NCBI GenBank assembly: GCA_019417325.1
Contig: DXVO01000029.1
Location: 62,001-126,000, forward strand
DNA length: 64,000 nt
DNA from: Parabacteroides sp.
GTDB lineage: Bacteria > Bacteroidota > Bacteroidia > Bacteroidales > Tannerellaceae
Direction of reading: 5' to 3'
Shown piece after piece: positions 16,850 to 24,467 of this stretch. Position numbers and translations under genes: made by a program. How positions within the stretch are numbered: position 1 is the stretch's first letter; each line of letters starts with the position of its first letter. The notes under the pieces are model-generated. The model did no database searches. It had not been told where the DNA came from and saw only the letters and a program-made list of their open reading frames with translations.

Positions 16850-18046
16850 ATGGATACAAATACATACGAGTTTCTAATGGGAGCTTCGGCGTTCATGATT
16901 GCGATATTGGGGTTCATGCTGGCTACTACGATACTACCGGAAGACGGATTGGATAAATTGCGAAAGGCCCGTAATATCCTTGTTCCCTCTTATTTCGTAT
17001 TGGCACTTCTCAGCCTTGTATGCTGCCTGACGGGATATGATCGTCGCGTTGAACCAGCCAGCACCCTTTTTGTCGCATCGTTCCAGGCGCTGCTTTTTAC
17101 CATGTCCATGTTAATCTTTATACGTCCTGCCGAGATAAAGTGGAAAACCGTATTCCGGCATGCAGGGGGAATCACTGTTGCAGGCATTACCTTGTTTACC
17201 GCTCTGTTCTGTTTTACCGATTATTATTTGTGCTTCTTTTACGCAGGTATTATAACTTATGCCATCCAATTGGTTTTCTATACGCGAAAATTCATGTTGG
17301 CTTACCGCAAAACCGTACAAGAAGTGGAAGATTACTATGATGATAATGAGGAAAGCCGTCTGCGTTGGGTGAAAATCGGGTTCTATAGTGCTTTAGCTAT
17401 TGGAATCATGGCACTGTCCATCCTGTTTTATCCGGTCTTATACAAATTTTTCGTTCCCTTGTATGTTCTTTTTTACAGTTTCATGGTGATGTGGTTTGTC
17501 AATTACTACCACAGGATGAAATTTGCGATTCCGGTCATTGCAACAACATCCCGGAATGAAAAAGCCATTACGAACAAACTGAAAGGAAACAGCGAAAACA
17601 TGAAAGTGTATTCGGAGGACGATGTTGAAGAAGAGAGCAAGAAGGAACCGACATCCGGAAATATACTAACAGAAAAAGAACGAATACTACAAGAAAGGCT
17701 CCAACAATATATAGACCGGAAAGAATATTGCCAGAAAGATATTCCTTCGGAGGAAGTGGCAATATCGTTGGGAACAACCAAACCTTTTCTTCGCCGATAT
17801 ATGAATACTCATTACGCCATGTGGTTTAGCACGTGGCGTAATGAGTTACGTATACATGAAGCATGTATACTTTGGAAAAATGCTCCCGGTATCTCCATTG
17901 CGGACATGACCCAAAAAGTCAGTTACACCGACAACGGGAATTTCTGCCGGGATTTCAAAAAGATGATGGGCCTCACCCCAAAAGAATATTGTATGCAGGT
18001 GCGTACCAAATCAAAAGCGAAGCCGGAGATACCCATGAATCCGTAA
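16850..18046 (+). CDS. Membrane-anchored AraC-family transcriptional regulator
   Basis: 398 residues from the ATG at 16850. The N-terminal half (about 10-225) has six or so membrane helices and no recognised ligand domain; a charged linker follows (EDDVEEESKKEPTS), then a C-terminal AraC-type double helix-turn-helix (about 300-390) with ISIADMTQKVSYTDNGNFCR and FKKMMGLTPKEYC, the AraC signature. Regulators of this build commonly stand before fimbrillin clusters in Bacteroidales. Here three phased direct repeats and a promoter lie right after it, followed by fimbrillin and toxin-like genes, so it is the likely activator of the island. The inducing signal is unknown. Confidence 0.82.
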   Translation: MDTNTYEFLMGASAFMIAILGFMLATTILPEDGLDKLRKARNILVPSYFVLALLSLVCCLTGYDRRVEPASTLFVASFQALLFTMSMLIFIRPAEIKWKTVFRHAGGITVAGITLFTALFCFTDYYLCFFYAGIITYAIQLVFYTRKFMLAYRKTVQEVEDYYDDNEESRLRWVKIGFYSALAIGIMALSILFYPVLYKFFVPLYVLFYSFMVMWFVNYYHRMKFAIPVIATTSRNEKAITNKLKGNSENMKVYSEDDVEEESKKEPTSGNILTEKERILQERLQQYIDRKEYCQKDIPSEEVAISLGTTKPFLRRYMNTHYAMWFSTWRNELRIHEACILWKNAPGISIADMTQKVSYTDNGNFCRDFKKMMGLTPKEYCMQVRTKSKAKPEIPMNP

Positions 18047-18080
18047 GCGGTTACTAACAGATATTTTGTTTCGCCTGAAA

Positions 18081-18160
18081 ATTGTTTTATGTGCATCGTG
18101 TAATTGTTTTATGTGCATTTGTTTCCCTCAACCAACACCCCAAAATTGTTTTATGTGCAT
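18081..18160 (+). promoter_or_regulatory. Three phased direct repeats, probable AraC-type operator
   Basis: The 16-mer ATTGTTTTATGTGCAT occurs exactly three times: 18081-18096, 18103-18118 and 18145-18160. Start-to-start distances are 22 and 42 bases, close to two and four helical turns, so all copies face the same side of DNA. AraC-family proteins typically bind direct repeats spaced about 21 bases, and the array ends 24 bases before a -33 box. Binding by the adjacent regulator is inference. Confidence 0.65.
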
Positions 18161-18184
18161 TTGAACAAAAGACAATTGATTTTA

Positions 18185-18216
18185 TTTGGTGAAAATTTCC
18201 CAATCCAATACTTTTA
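18185..18216 (+). promoter_or_regulatory. Probable promoter of the fimbrillin/toxin island
   Basis: TTTG at 18185-18188, a 20-base spacer, then TACTTTTA at 18209-18216 (one mismatch from TAnnTTTG). It lies just downstream of the repeat array, the usual place for an activated promoter, leaving a leader of about 150 bases before the first gene. Confidence 0.45.
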
Positions 18217-18373
18217 TAGAATACAACCTGTCTTTCTGAGACATTTTTTCAACCCTTTCCGAAAAAAACAGCCGGAAGGCTTCTTATATAAACACTTGTC
18301 ATACCATAATAATTATGAAGTGTGGTACTTATCACATTACCTATAACTGAAATAATAAACAAAACGACTGCTT

Positions 18374-18603
18374 ATGAAAAAGATTTTATTCCCCTTCGCA
18401 CTGGCATCCCTGCTGTTTGCCTCATGCAGCAACGACGAGAATGAAACCGGAATAGACAACAACCGCATTCCGGCGACCTTCAGTGCTGATATCAGCCTGC
18501 CCTGTGCATCCCTCAGTACTTGGAACCCCGACAAGTGACCACCAGTATACAAGCGTGGCACACGCAGGGAATCATAAATGGAGATGCTGACATACAACAA
18601 TGA
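18374..18603 (+). pseudogene. Broken fimbrillin-family lipoprotein (N- and C-terminal stubs)
   Basis: The frame from 18374 gives a lipoprotein start (lipobox FASC, then SNDENETGIDNNRIPATFSA, typical of mature fimbrillins) but stops at 18536-18538 after 54 codons. In the next frame the sequence continues QVTTSIQAWHTQGIINGDAD to a stop at 18601-18603, which resembles a fimbrillin C-terminus. The body of about 250 residues is missing. The short peptide might still be made, but not a fimbrillin. Confidence 0.65.
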
Positions 18604-18628
18604 TAATTCATCAAAAACGCTATAGTAT

Positions 18629-21424
18629 ATGAAAACAACAAAATATATCACCGCCCTTGGGCTTGTCATGCTGGCACTAACGGCCTGTAACAAAGACGAC
18701 GATGCCCCGGAAGGCGGCCTCAAACCGGGACAAGTGGACATCCGCACCTCCATTGTGAGCACTCCCGCTGTAGAAACCCGTGCCACACTCGACCCCGCCG
18801 ACGGAAGCGGCACGTTCGATGACGACGACGTGATAAAGCTGGAAATCTATGGCTCGAACCCCAACCCGATAAGCTGCGACTATTCCAAGAACAAACCGCT
18901 GACTTGGGAGTATATTAAAGCCGGTGTCGGAGAATCGGACACGTACACCTTCTGTGGATGGTACAACACCGACCCTTTTGCGATCGACCCGATAAGCAAC
19001 TCTACCTTCAACGCCGCCACCGCCAGCGACCCCGACCTGCTGCTGGCCGTACCGGCTACGGTGGCCGAGGGCGCAACGGTGAATCTCCCCTTCCACCACG
19101 CCATGCACCGGTTGATAATCAATCTGACCGGCGATTTGGTTAATTTAGGCGTTACAATCGATCAATTCAACGCTACCAAAGTCTCCCTGCTCAACATGAA
19201 CGCTGCCGCTGCGGTAGACCTGAAAACGGGAACCGTAACCCCCGGCGAGGCATCGGAGCCCGATGGCGACTATGGCACAAAAATGAATTTATACGACTTC
19301 ATCATCGCCCCCCAGAAAGTGGCCACCGGTGAGGATTGGATCAAGATAGAGCTTGCCGACATTACATTCATCTACCCCATGCACGCCACCCTGAAGGACG
19401 GCACGCCGCTCGAAGAACTGGAAAGCGGAAAGCAGCTGACTCTCATGCTGACCCTGAAGAAATCGCCCACGGGAGAAACCAATGTCGAGCTATCCGGCTC
19501 CGACATCTCCGGATGGAGCAGTACCGACGATATCAATGCAGACCTCGACGCCGACAAAGTGTACACCCTCGCCGCCCTCCAAGCCGCTGTGGCCAACGCC
19601 ACCAGCACCGACCCGGCAAACCCCACCCGCATCACGCTGGGATGCGATATTGCCGTCACCTCGCCCATCGACATGCAACACCCCGACGCCACCACACGCT
19701 ACATAGAGATAGACGGAGGCGGAAAACAACTGAGTAGTGTCAACGACCAATTAATCTTCCAGATATACGAGAACCAATCGCTCACATTGAAGAACATCTC
19801 TCTGATGGGGAACAAGAGGTCATGTATCTTACTTAACAGAGGTGCGGTGATATTGGAAAGCGGCACAACAGTGTCACTGGCGCCCTCTGGCAACACCGCA
19901 AGTGTCGCAGCCGTCAATGTCACTGAAGGCTCTGTTACCATCAAAGAGGGAGCGAAAGTCATCTGCCCGAGTGATGTCTGCTATGCGGTATTTTTGAGTT
20001 ACTCTCTCGCCAAGCTCCATCTGAAAGGAGGGGAGGTACAGGGAAATATTGGTCTGTCCGCGCCGTGTGTTACTGTTGCCCAAGCCCTGCCGAATGATTT
20101 CCTCGGCAAGCTGATTATTAATTTTGCCACCAACGGACTGACACTGATAGAGGAAACAGCGGGCTACACACTGACGGCTTTCGACCGTGATAGGTTTTTA
20201 ATCGCTTTGGCCACGAGCCCGGACGGGGTCGATGTCACCGCCGAATCGTCCCTCTACTTCGATGCCGCAAGCAACTCCGTCAAGCTGCAAGTGGGCAAAG
20301 ACGCCCCGGCGGAACCCGGCGACATCGACATGAACGGAAAGAGCGTCGGAGACGTAGAAGCCTATATCCGAGTCGCCCTCAGCAAAGGCATCACCGAACT
20401 GAAACTGATTGGCCCCATTGCCAACAGTGGGATGGACGGCACGACGAACGGTACGTTTTACCAAAATAAGCAACTCACGAAGATAGACCTCACCGAAGCG
20501 ACCGACTGGCCGGCAGTGGAGTGTGACGGCAACCTCCAGACCACCGAAACCGTACCGGGGCTTCCGGCTTACGCCTTTAGGCATTGCTCGAACCTGACGG
20601 AGGTGAAGCTCCCTGCCGGAGTGAAAGCAATCGGCCAGAACGCCTTCGAGAACTGTACATTACTGACGACCATCAACCTGGAAAGCGTCACCCATGTCGG
20701 AAGGACGACATTCAATAGTTGCACCGCCCTGGCCACTGTTTCGTTGGACGAAGCCATCACCATTTATGAAAGCGCTTTCAATGCTACCGGCCTCACGTCC
20801 GTCTTCCTGCCCAAGGCTACCGCCATCAGCGTGGGCAGTAGCACTGGCTCCTTCAGCAACTGTGAGGCACTGATCTCCTTTGATGCGCCCCTGCTGAAGA
20901 ATATAGGAAAGAATTCGTTCATGAGCTGCCCGAAGCTCGAAACAGTAAAAGCACCGAAGGCTGAAACCATCGGTGATAACGCTTTCAATCAATGCGTAGC
21001 GTTGAAAAACGTTGGGTTGGAGAGTGCCGCAACGATAGGCAATTTTGCGTTCAATACTTGCCTGGCCTTGACAACGATAAGCCTGCCCAAAGCCACCACG
21101 ATAGGCAATGCAGCATTCGGTGGCTGCTCGGAAGTGACGGAGATACAGTTGCCCGCCGCCACGAAGTTGGGCGACGGCATCGTAAAAGCTTGCGCCGAAC
21201 TCACCAGCTTGGAACTGTCCGCTGCCGGAACATTAACCGACCTCTCGGGTAAAACCATCGGCTCCGCCCCCTTTGACGACACGAATTCTCCTATACCGTT
21301 CAAACCCGCCAATTGCGACCTTGTGCTGAACACGGACAAGCAACAGGGCGGCTTGGCTTACCCCCAAGTCATGAGTACATATCAGTGGTGCGGCAAGGCA
21401 TGGAGAACTATTACCTACCGATAA
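18629..21424 (+). CDS. Fimbrillin-family lipoprotein fused to BspA-type leucine-rich repeats
   Basis: 931-residue surface lipoprotein. Signal peptide with lipobox LTAC (Cys20); fimbrillin-like N-terminal domain (about 35-300) with TRATLDPADGSGTF and the FHHAMHRLIINL motif typical of Mfa-like proteins; a beta-helix-like middle (about 310-560); then from about 640 to 890 repeated LRR_5/BspA units (AFENCTLLTTINLES, AFNQCVALKNVGLES, AFNTCLALTTISLPK, AFGGCSEVTEIQLPA). Fimbrillins form or tip fimbriae and BspA repeats bind host or bacterial surfaces, so an adhesin role is inferred. GC is clearly above the flanking genes. It precedes the three-gene toxin-like cassette. Confidence 0.8.
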   Translation: MKTTKYITALGLVMLALTACNKDDDAPEGGLKPGQVDIRTSIVSTPAVETRATLDPADGSGTFDDDDVIKLEIYGSNPNPISCDYSKNKPLTWEYIKAGVGESDTYTFCGWYNTDPFAIDPISNSTFNAATASDPDLLLAVPATVAEGATVNLPFHHAMHRLIINLTGDLVNLGVTIDQFNATKVSLLNMNAAAAVDLKTGTVTPGEASEPDGDYGTKMNLYDFIIAPQKVATGEDWIKIELADITFIYPMHATLKDGTPLEELESGKQLTLMLTLKKSPTGETNVELSGSDISGWSSTDDINADLDADKVYTLAALQAAVANATSTDPANPTRITLGCDIAVTSPIDMQHPDATTRYIEIDGGGKQLSSVNDQLIFQIYENQSLTLKNISLMGNKRSCILLNRGAVILESGTTVSLAPSGNTASVAAVNVTEGSVTIKEGAKVICPSDVCYAVFLSYSLAKLHLKGGEVQGNIGLSAPCVTVAQALPNDFLGKLIINFATNGLTLIEETAGYTLTAFDRDRFLIALATSPDGVDVTAESSLYFDAASNSVKLQVGKDAPAEPGDIDMNGKSVGDVEAYIRVALSKGITELKLIGPIANSGMDGTTNGTFYQNKQLTKIDLTEATDWPAVECDGNLQTTETVPGLPAYAFRHCSNLTEVKLPAGVKAIGQNAFENCTLLTTINLESVTHVGRTTFNSCTALATVSLDEAITIYESAFNATGLTSVFLPKATAISVGSSTGSFSNCEALISFDAPLLKNIGKNSFMSCPKLETVKAPKAETIGDNAFNQCVALKNVGLESAATIGNFAFNTCLALTTISLPKATTIGNAAFGGCSEVTEIQLPAATKLGDGIVKACAELTSLELSAAGTLTDLSGKTIGSAPFDDTNSPIPFKPANCDLVLNTDKQQGGLAYPQVMSTYQWCGKAWRTITYR

Positions 21425-21437
21425 AAGAGAGCCTATT

Positions 21438-21500
21438 CCCGAAGTTGAACTTCGGCACGGTCAAAGTTCAACCTTGGCATCGTCAAAGTTCAACTTCGGG
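21438..21500. repeat. Palindromic triple repeat of the GTTCAAC motif
   Basis: CCGAAGTTGAACTTCGG (21439-21455) is an almost perfect palindrome. Two direct copies of GTCAAAGTTCAACyTyGG follow at 21460-21477 and 21482-21499. The first and last units can also pair with each other as CCCGAAGTTGAAC / GTTCAACTTCGGG. It fills the gap between the adhesin gene and the toxin-like cassette; it could be a terminator-like hairpin, a regulatory RNA element or a recombination scar. Confidence 0.6.
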
Positions 21501-21545
21501 AAACAGGAAGCAAAACAGAGTATAAACAGATATAGATCAGACAAT

Positions 21546-22667
21546 ATGAAAGATGACAAAGTTTTGAAAATTCATTGTTATAAAGGAGCAAAGGATACCG
21601 ATGCAACCGTAATTGAAGCGACAAAGAACATGTCTTTGAGTCAAGTGCGTAAGATGCTCACCGAGGTGAATTTTATAACTGCCGATACAAATTCGGTAAG
21701 ATACCGCTTTATCGTTAAGCAAACACCCAATAGTGATAATCCCATTAGCGATTTGGAGGCGAGTCTGGATGATATATTAGTACCCATAGGTTTGGAAACG
21801 AATCCAATGTGTACCATCGAAAGCATTTGGGGCGAAGACCATCAAATCGTGCTTTCCAACATCCTCAAAAAGAAATCCGACCTTGTGGGCTTTTCGTGCG
21901 ACAACTGGAATAACGGGGAACTCCAAGTCGTGTGCCGCCTCAATATGACGGACCCGTCCGCCAAGACCGAAAACCAGAATATTAAGGCGTTCGCCCCCAT
22001 CATGTTGAAAGATGTCGTCCCCACCAATTACAATGGTGCGGCTATGAGATTCCTATGCGTGTGCGTAGCCGGTTCGGTTGTCGAGTTTACCCTCCGGTCG
22101 TGGGGCGCGGTCGGTTTCTGTTACTCCATTGCGCCGAGCAAAGGAACCCCCATCGTTCGTGAACTGTATGGCACAGTTCCGGATGGAACAAAAAAGAATG
22201 ATTATTATACCGTTGTCTCCCGCCGCTATCAAGATGTCAGTAAAACAATTGTCATCGAACCGCTGGGTCAGCAGGAGAATATCGATAGTGATTACAAGTC
22301 GTCTTATGGCGAGATTACCTTTACATCCTATTCTGTCACTTCCTATAAAAAGGGCGGGAAGACTGTGTTTTCCGATACCCAACCTCCGAAACCAAAAGCG
22401 AAAGGGGACTACACATATCCGATGCTGGGGAGTACGAGAGAAAATATGAATGAAAATACGTTCATAGATGGCAACAGCGTGGAACCGGCTATTCCGGTGC
22501 AGGGCGATGAATCCACTCAGGCATTCGGCTCAATTTCCGACGCCAAGTTTGCCCCCGCCCCACTGGGGGTGGTGACAGTTCATTTTATGGTGTTCAAGAC
22601 ACTTGAAGAAGCCCTCAATACCGTCCAGCAGCTTAACAGTTTGGGGTTAAATATTTATGGAGAATGA
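21546..22667 (+). CDS. Unrecognised protein coupled to the MACPF gene
   Basis: 373 residues from the ATG at 21546 (the frame is open back to 21474, but that would read through the palindromic repeat). No signal peptide, lipobox or membrane helix. Residues 1-75 (DDKVLKIHCYKG, ATKNMSLSQVRKMLTEVNF, then SDLEASLDDILVPIG) have the layout of a ubiquitin-like/beta-grasp region as found at the start of some fungal MACPF proteins. The remainder is beta-rich with a Pro/Lys-rich segment (QPPKPKAKG) near 285. I recognise no family. Its stop overlaps the MACPF start (ATGA at 22664-22667), so the two are translationally coupled and probably act together. A receptor-binding or pore-guide role is speculation. 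Confidence 0.7.
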   Translation: MKDDKVLKIHCYKGAKDTDATVIEATKNMSLSQVRKMLTEVNFITADTNSVRYRFIVKQTPNSDNPISDLEASLDDILVPIGLETNPMCTIESIWGEDHQIVLSNILKKKSDLVGFSCDNWNNGELQVVCRLNMTDPSAKTENQNIKAFAPIMLKDVVPTNYNGAAMRFLCVCVAGSVVEFTLRSWGAVGFCYSIAPSKGTPIVRELYGTVPDGTKKNDYYTVVSRRYQDVSKTIVIEPLGQQENIDSDYKSSYGEITFTSYSVTSYKKGGKTVFSDTQPPKPKAKGDYTYPMLGSTRENMNENTFIDGNSVEPAIPVQGDESTQAFGSISDAKFAPAPLGVVTVHFMVFKTLEEALNTVQQLNSLGLNIYGE

Positions 22668-23707
22668 TAACTGAAAAAACGAACGACATGATAGACAGAT
22701 ATGACAATGCCGTGAGCTATCTTCAGCTTACGGATGAGGAAAAAGCCTTTCTCTTTAACAACGTGAATATCTTCCGCGGTTTCCGGTTTTCTGAAAAAGA
22801 GGGTGTAAGCCGTGGCTTCCGTGACCTTTTCGAGTGGAAAGACGGGGATTTACCGGCTTACCTTAACCCCATCGTGAATACGGTTGAAAAGTCGGACTAC
22901 TCGTTCTCGAAGATTACGCACGAAGTGAAGAAAATGAACGCCAATACCGAGTCACTCGCGTTTACTTCTCCTTACGCGTCAGCCGAATCCGAGTTCAAGC
23001 ACCAGAAAGAGAATCGGCAAGGCGTATCATCGGTTGATGAATATCTCTTGTCGCAGCACATCCTATACAAATGCAAATTCATGACTGATTTCGACCGGGT
23101 GCGGATTACCGATGGTTTCTACCAAGCGATAAGAAATGCCGTGCATGACGAGGAGGCTGACAGCAGGGAACATTGCCTTGCGCTCGTCAAAGCGCTGAAC
23201 GAATGGGGATATTATGTGCCGCAGTCATTCTCGCTTGGCGGCATCCTGTATGCCGAGGAAATAACCACCGTGGACGAAATGGAAAAAGCCAGTTCCGACA
23301 GGGAAGACTTCTCAGCCTCGTTCAGCACCTCGTTCCGCCGGATCGGCGGGTCGGGAGCTTACGGAGGAAGCTGGGAGAACGACGAAAGTTCGTCTTCAAG
23401 CAAGAAGAACGAGCAGAAAATCCTTTACCAGATAGGCGGAGCCGCCGGCGCTTCTTGCGACTACACGCATTGGGCAACCTCCATGTACGACCCCAAGCGA
23501 TGGAATCTTGTGGGCTTTGACAGCTTCTATCCTTCACTCATGCTGCTCCGTGCGTATGAGGACGATCACAAAGGGGCATGTCTGCTCAACGACTGCATGA
23601 ACTTGATCGACGCACATCTGGCGGATAAATCACTGCTTGCCATGCAGACCGTCATTGACTTAAAACGTTACACCTCAAGCATACGCAATAAAATTTATCC
23701 TTATTAA
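22664..23707 (+). CDS. MACPF (perforin-like) domain protein
   Basis: 347 residues, no signal peptide. The MACPF signature region is at about 178-193: LNEWGYYVPQSFSLGG, i.e. the W-G-x-(Y/H)...GG core. It is followed by a Ser/Gly-rich stretch of the type that becomes membrane-spanning hairpins (SASFSTSFRRIGGSGAYGGS, then SSSSS) and by IGGAAGASCDYTHWATSM and PKRWNLVGFDSFYP, matching the GGD...W..S...W.vI....PI pattern of MACPF proteins, especially the fungal/algal type. MACPF proteins oligomerise into pores in target membranes. Bacteroidales antimicrobial proteins with MACPF domains are known but are exported lipoproteins; this one is not obviously exported. Next to a CdtB-like DNase it may form the delivery pore (inference). 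Confidence 0.75.
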   Translation: MITEKTNDMIDRYDNAVSYLQLTDEEKAFLFNNVNIFRGFRFSEKEGVSRGFRDLFEWKDGDLPAYLNPIVNTVEKSDYSFSKITHEVKKMNANTESLAFTSPYASAESEFKHQKENRQGVSSVDEYLLSQHILYKCKFMTDFDRVRITDGFYQAIRNAVHDEEADSREHCLALVKALNEWGYYVPQSFSLGGILYAEEITTVDEMEKASSDREDFSASFSTSFRRIGGSGAYGGSWENDESSSSSKKNEQKILYQIGGAAGASCDYTHWATSMYDPKRWNLVGFDSFYPSLMLLRAYEDDHKGACLLNDCMNLIDAHLADKSLLAMQTVIDLKRYTSSIRNKIYPY

Positions 23708-23720
23708 AAGCGGATCTGCC

Positions 23721-24419
23721 ATGATGGAAATAGCGACATGGAACATGCAAGGCGGAGGCGGGGCGGACACGGCTAAGAATTCGATAGTGGAACAATTCTT
23801 CACCGCCGGATATGACGCAATCTGCCTTCAGGAAGTGACGAATCCGTTGAGTTCGTTCAGTATCCAGACTCTGGGACACGATGGCGTTGTAATCGCCAGC
23901 CCGCCTCCTCCAGCAAGAGGAAAGGTTCATCTGCGGAACAACTACGTCTGCTACTACAGACAATGGGGAACCAACCCCCGGTGCAGTCTGGCAATCTATA
24001 CGAGAGTTCCCTCACTTGCATACGGCGTGATACCCCTTCCGGCTCCTTTAGGAGGTATCGGTCAGCGGCCGATGCTTTGGGTACGAGTGGCGCCCCATTA
24101 TTATGTGGCGAGCATCCATCTCTCCCACGCTGCTCCCGGGACGATGTGGAACAGGTTTGACCATTTCAGGAATGAATTGTTAACTGTAACGGGACCGGGA
24201 ACGCATGTCATTGCCGGTGACTACAACCTGTCGCCCGAAGAATTGACGGCCGGTCATCCCGGCGGAGTTGCACCTTTCACCTTTACTCCCCCGGGTGTAC
24301 CCACCCATCAGGGCGGTGGGCGGTTGGACTATGTGTACAGCGATACGTTGGTGACAGATCTGAATCACTCTACGGGGTTTCATTCCGACCACCGTTATCT
24401 CACTTTCAGGGTTCATTAA
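23721..24419 (+). CDS. CdtB/DNase I-like endonuclease, putative genotoxin
   Basis: 232 residues of the endonuclease/exonuclease/phosphatase fold, closest by eye to cytolethal distending toxin subunit B. All expected active-site residues are visible: Asn8 (ATWNMQGGGG, compare CdtB WNLQGSS), Glu38 (CLQEV), His133 (SIHLSHAAPG), Asp167 and Asn169 (AGDYN), Asp203 (GGGRLDYV) and Asp223-His224 (SDHRYLTF). GGGxLDY and the WNxQG start are CdtB-like features. There is no signal peptide, unlike classical CdtB, and no CdtA/CdtC ricin-type subunits nearby. It starts 13 bases after the MACPF gene, same operon. A nuclease acting in target cells is inference. Confidence 0.78.
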   Translation: MMEIATWNMQGGGGADTAKNSIVEQFFTAGYDAICLQEVTNPLSSFSIQTLGHDGVVIASPPPPARGKVHLRNNYVCYYRQWGTNPRCSLAIYTRVPSLAYGVIPLPAPLGGIGQRPMLWVRVAPHYYVASIHLSHAAPGTMWNRFDHFRNELLTVTGPGTHVIAGDYNLSPEELTAGHPGGVAPFTFTPPGVPTHQGGGRLDYVYSDTLVTDLNHSTGFHSDHRYLTFRVH

Positions 24420-24467
24420 ACAGCCTTACGATGCAGAATAAAGACAACTTTTAAAAACAATAACAAT

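Noticed and set aside
18677..19750. Several antisense frames within the fimbrillin-LRR gene
   Set aside because: The high GC of this gene leaves long open antisense frames by chance; translations are low-complexity.
21474..21545. Start of the first cassette gene inside the palindromic repeat
   Set aside because: The translated repeat is unlike protein sequence and the ATG at 21546 gives a clean globular start.
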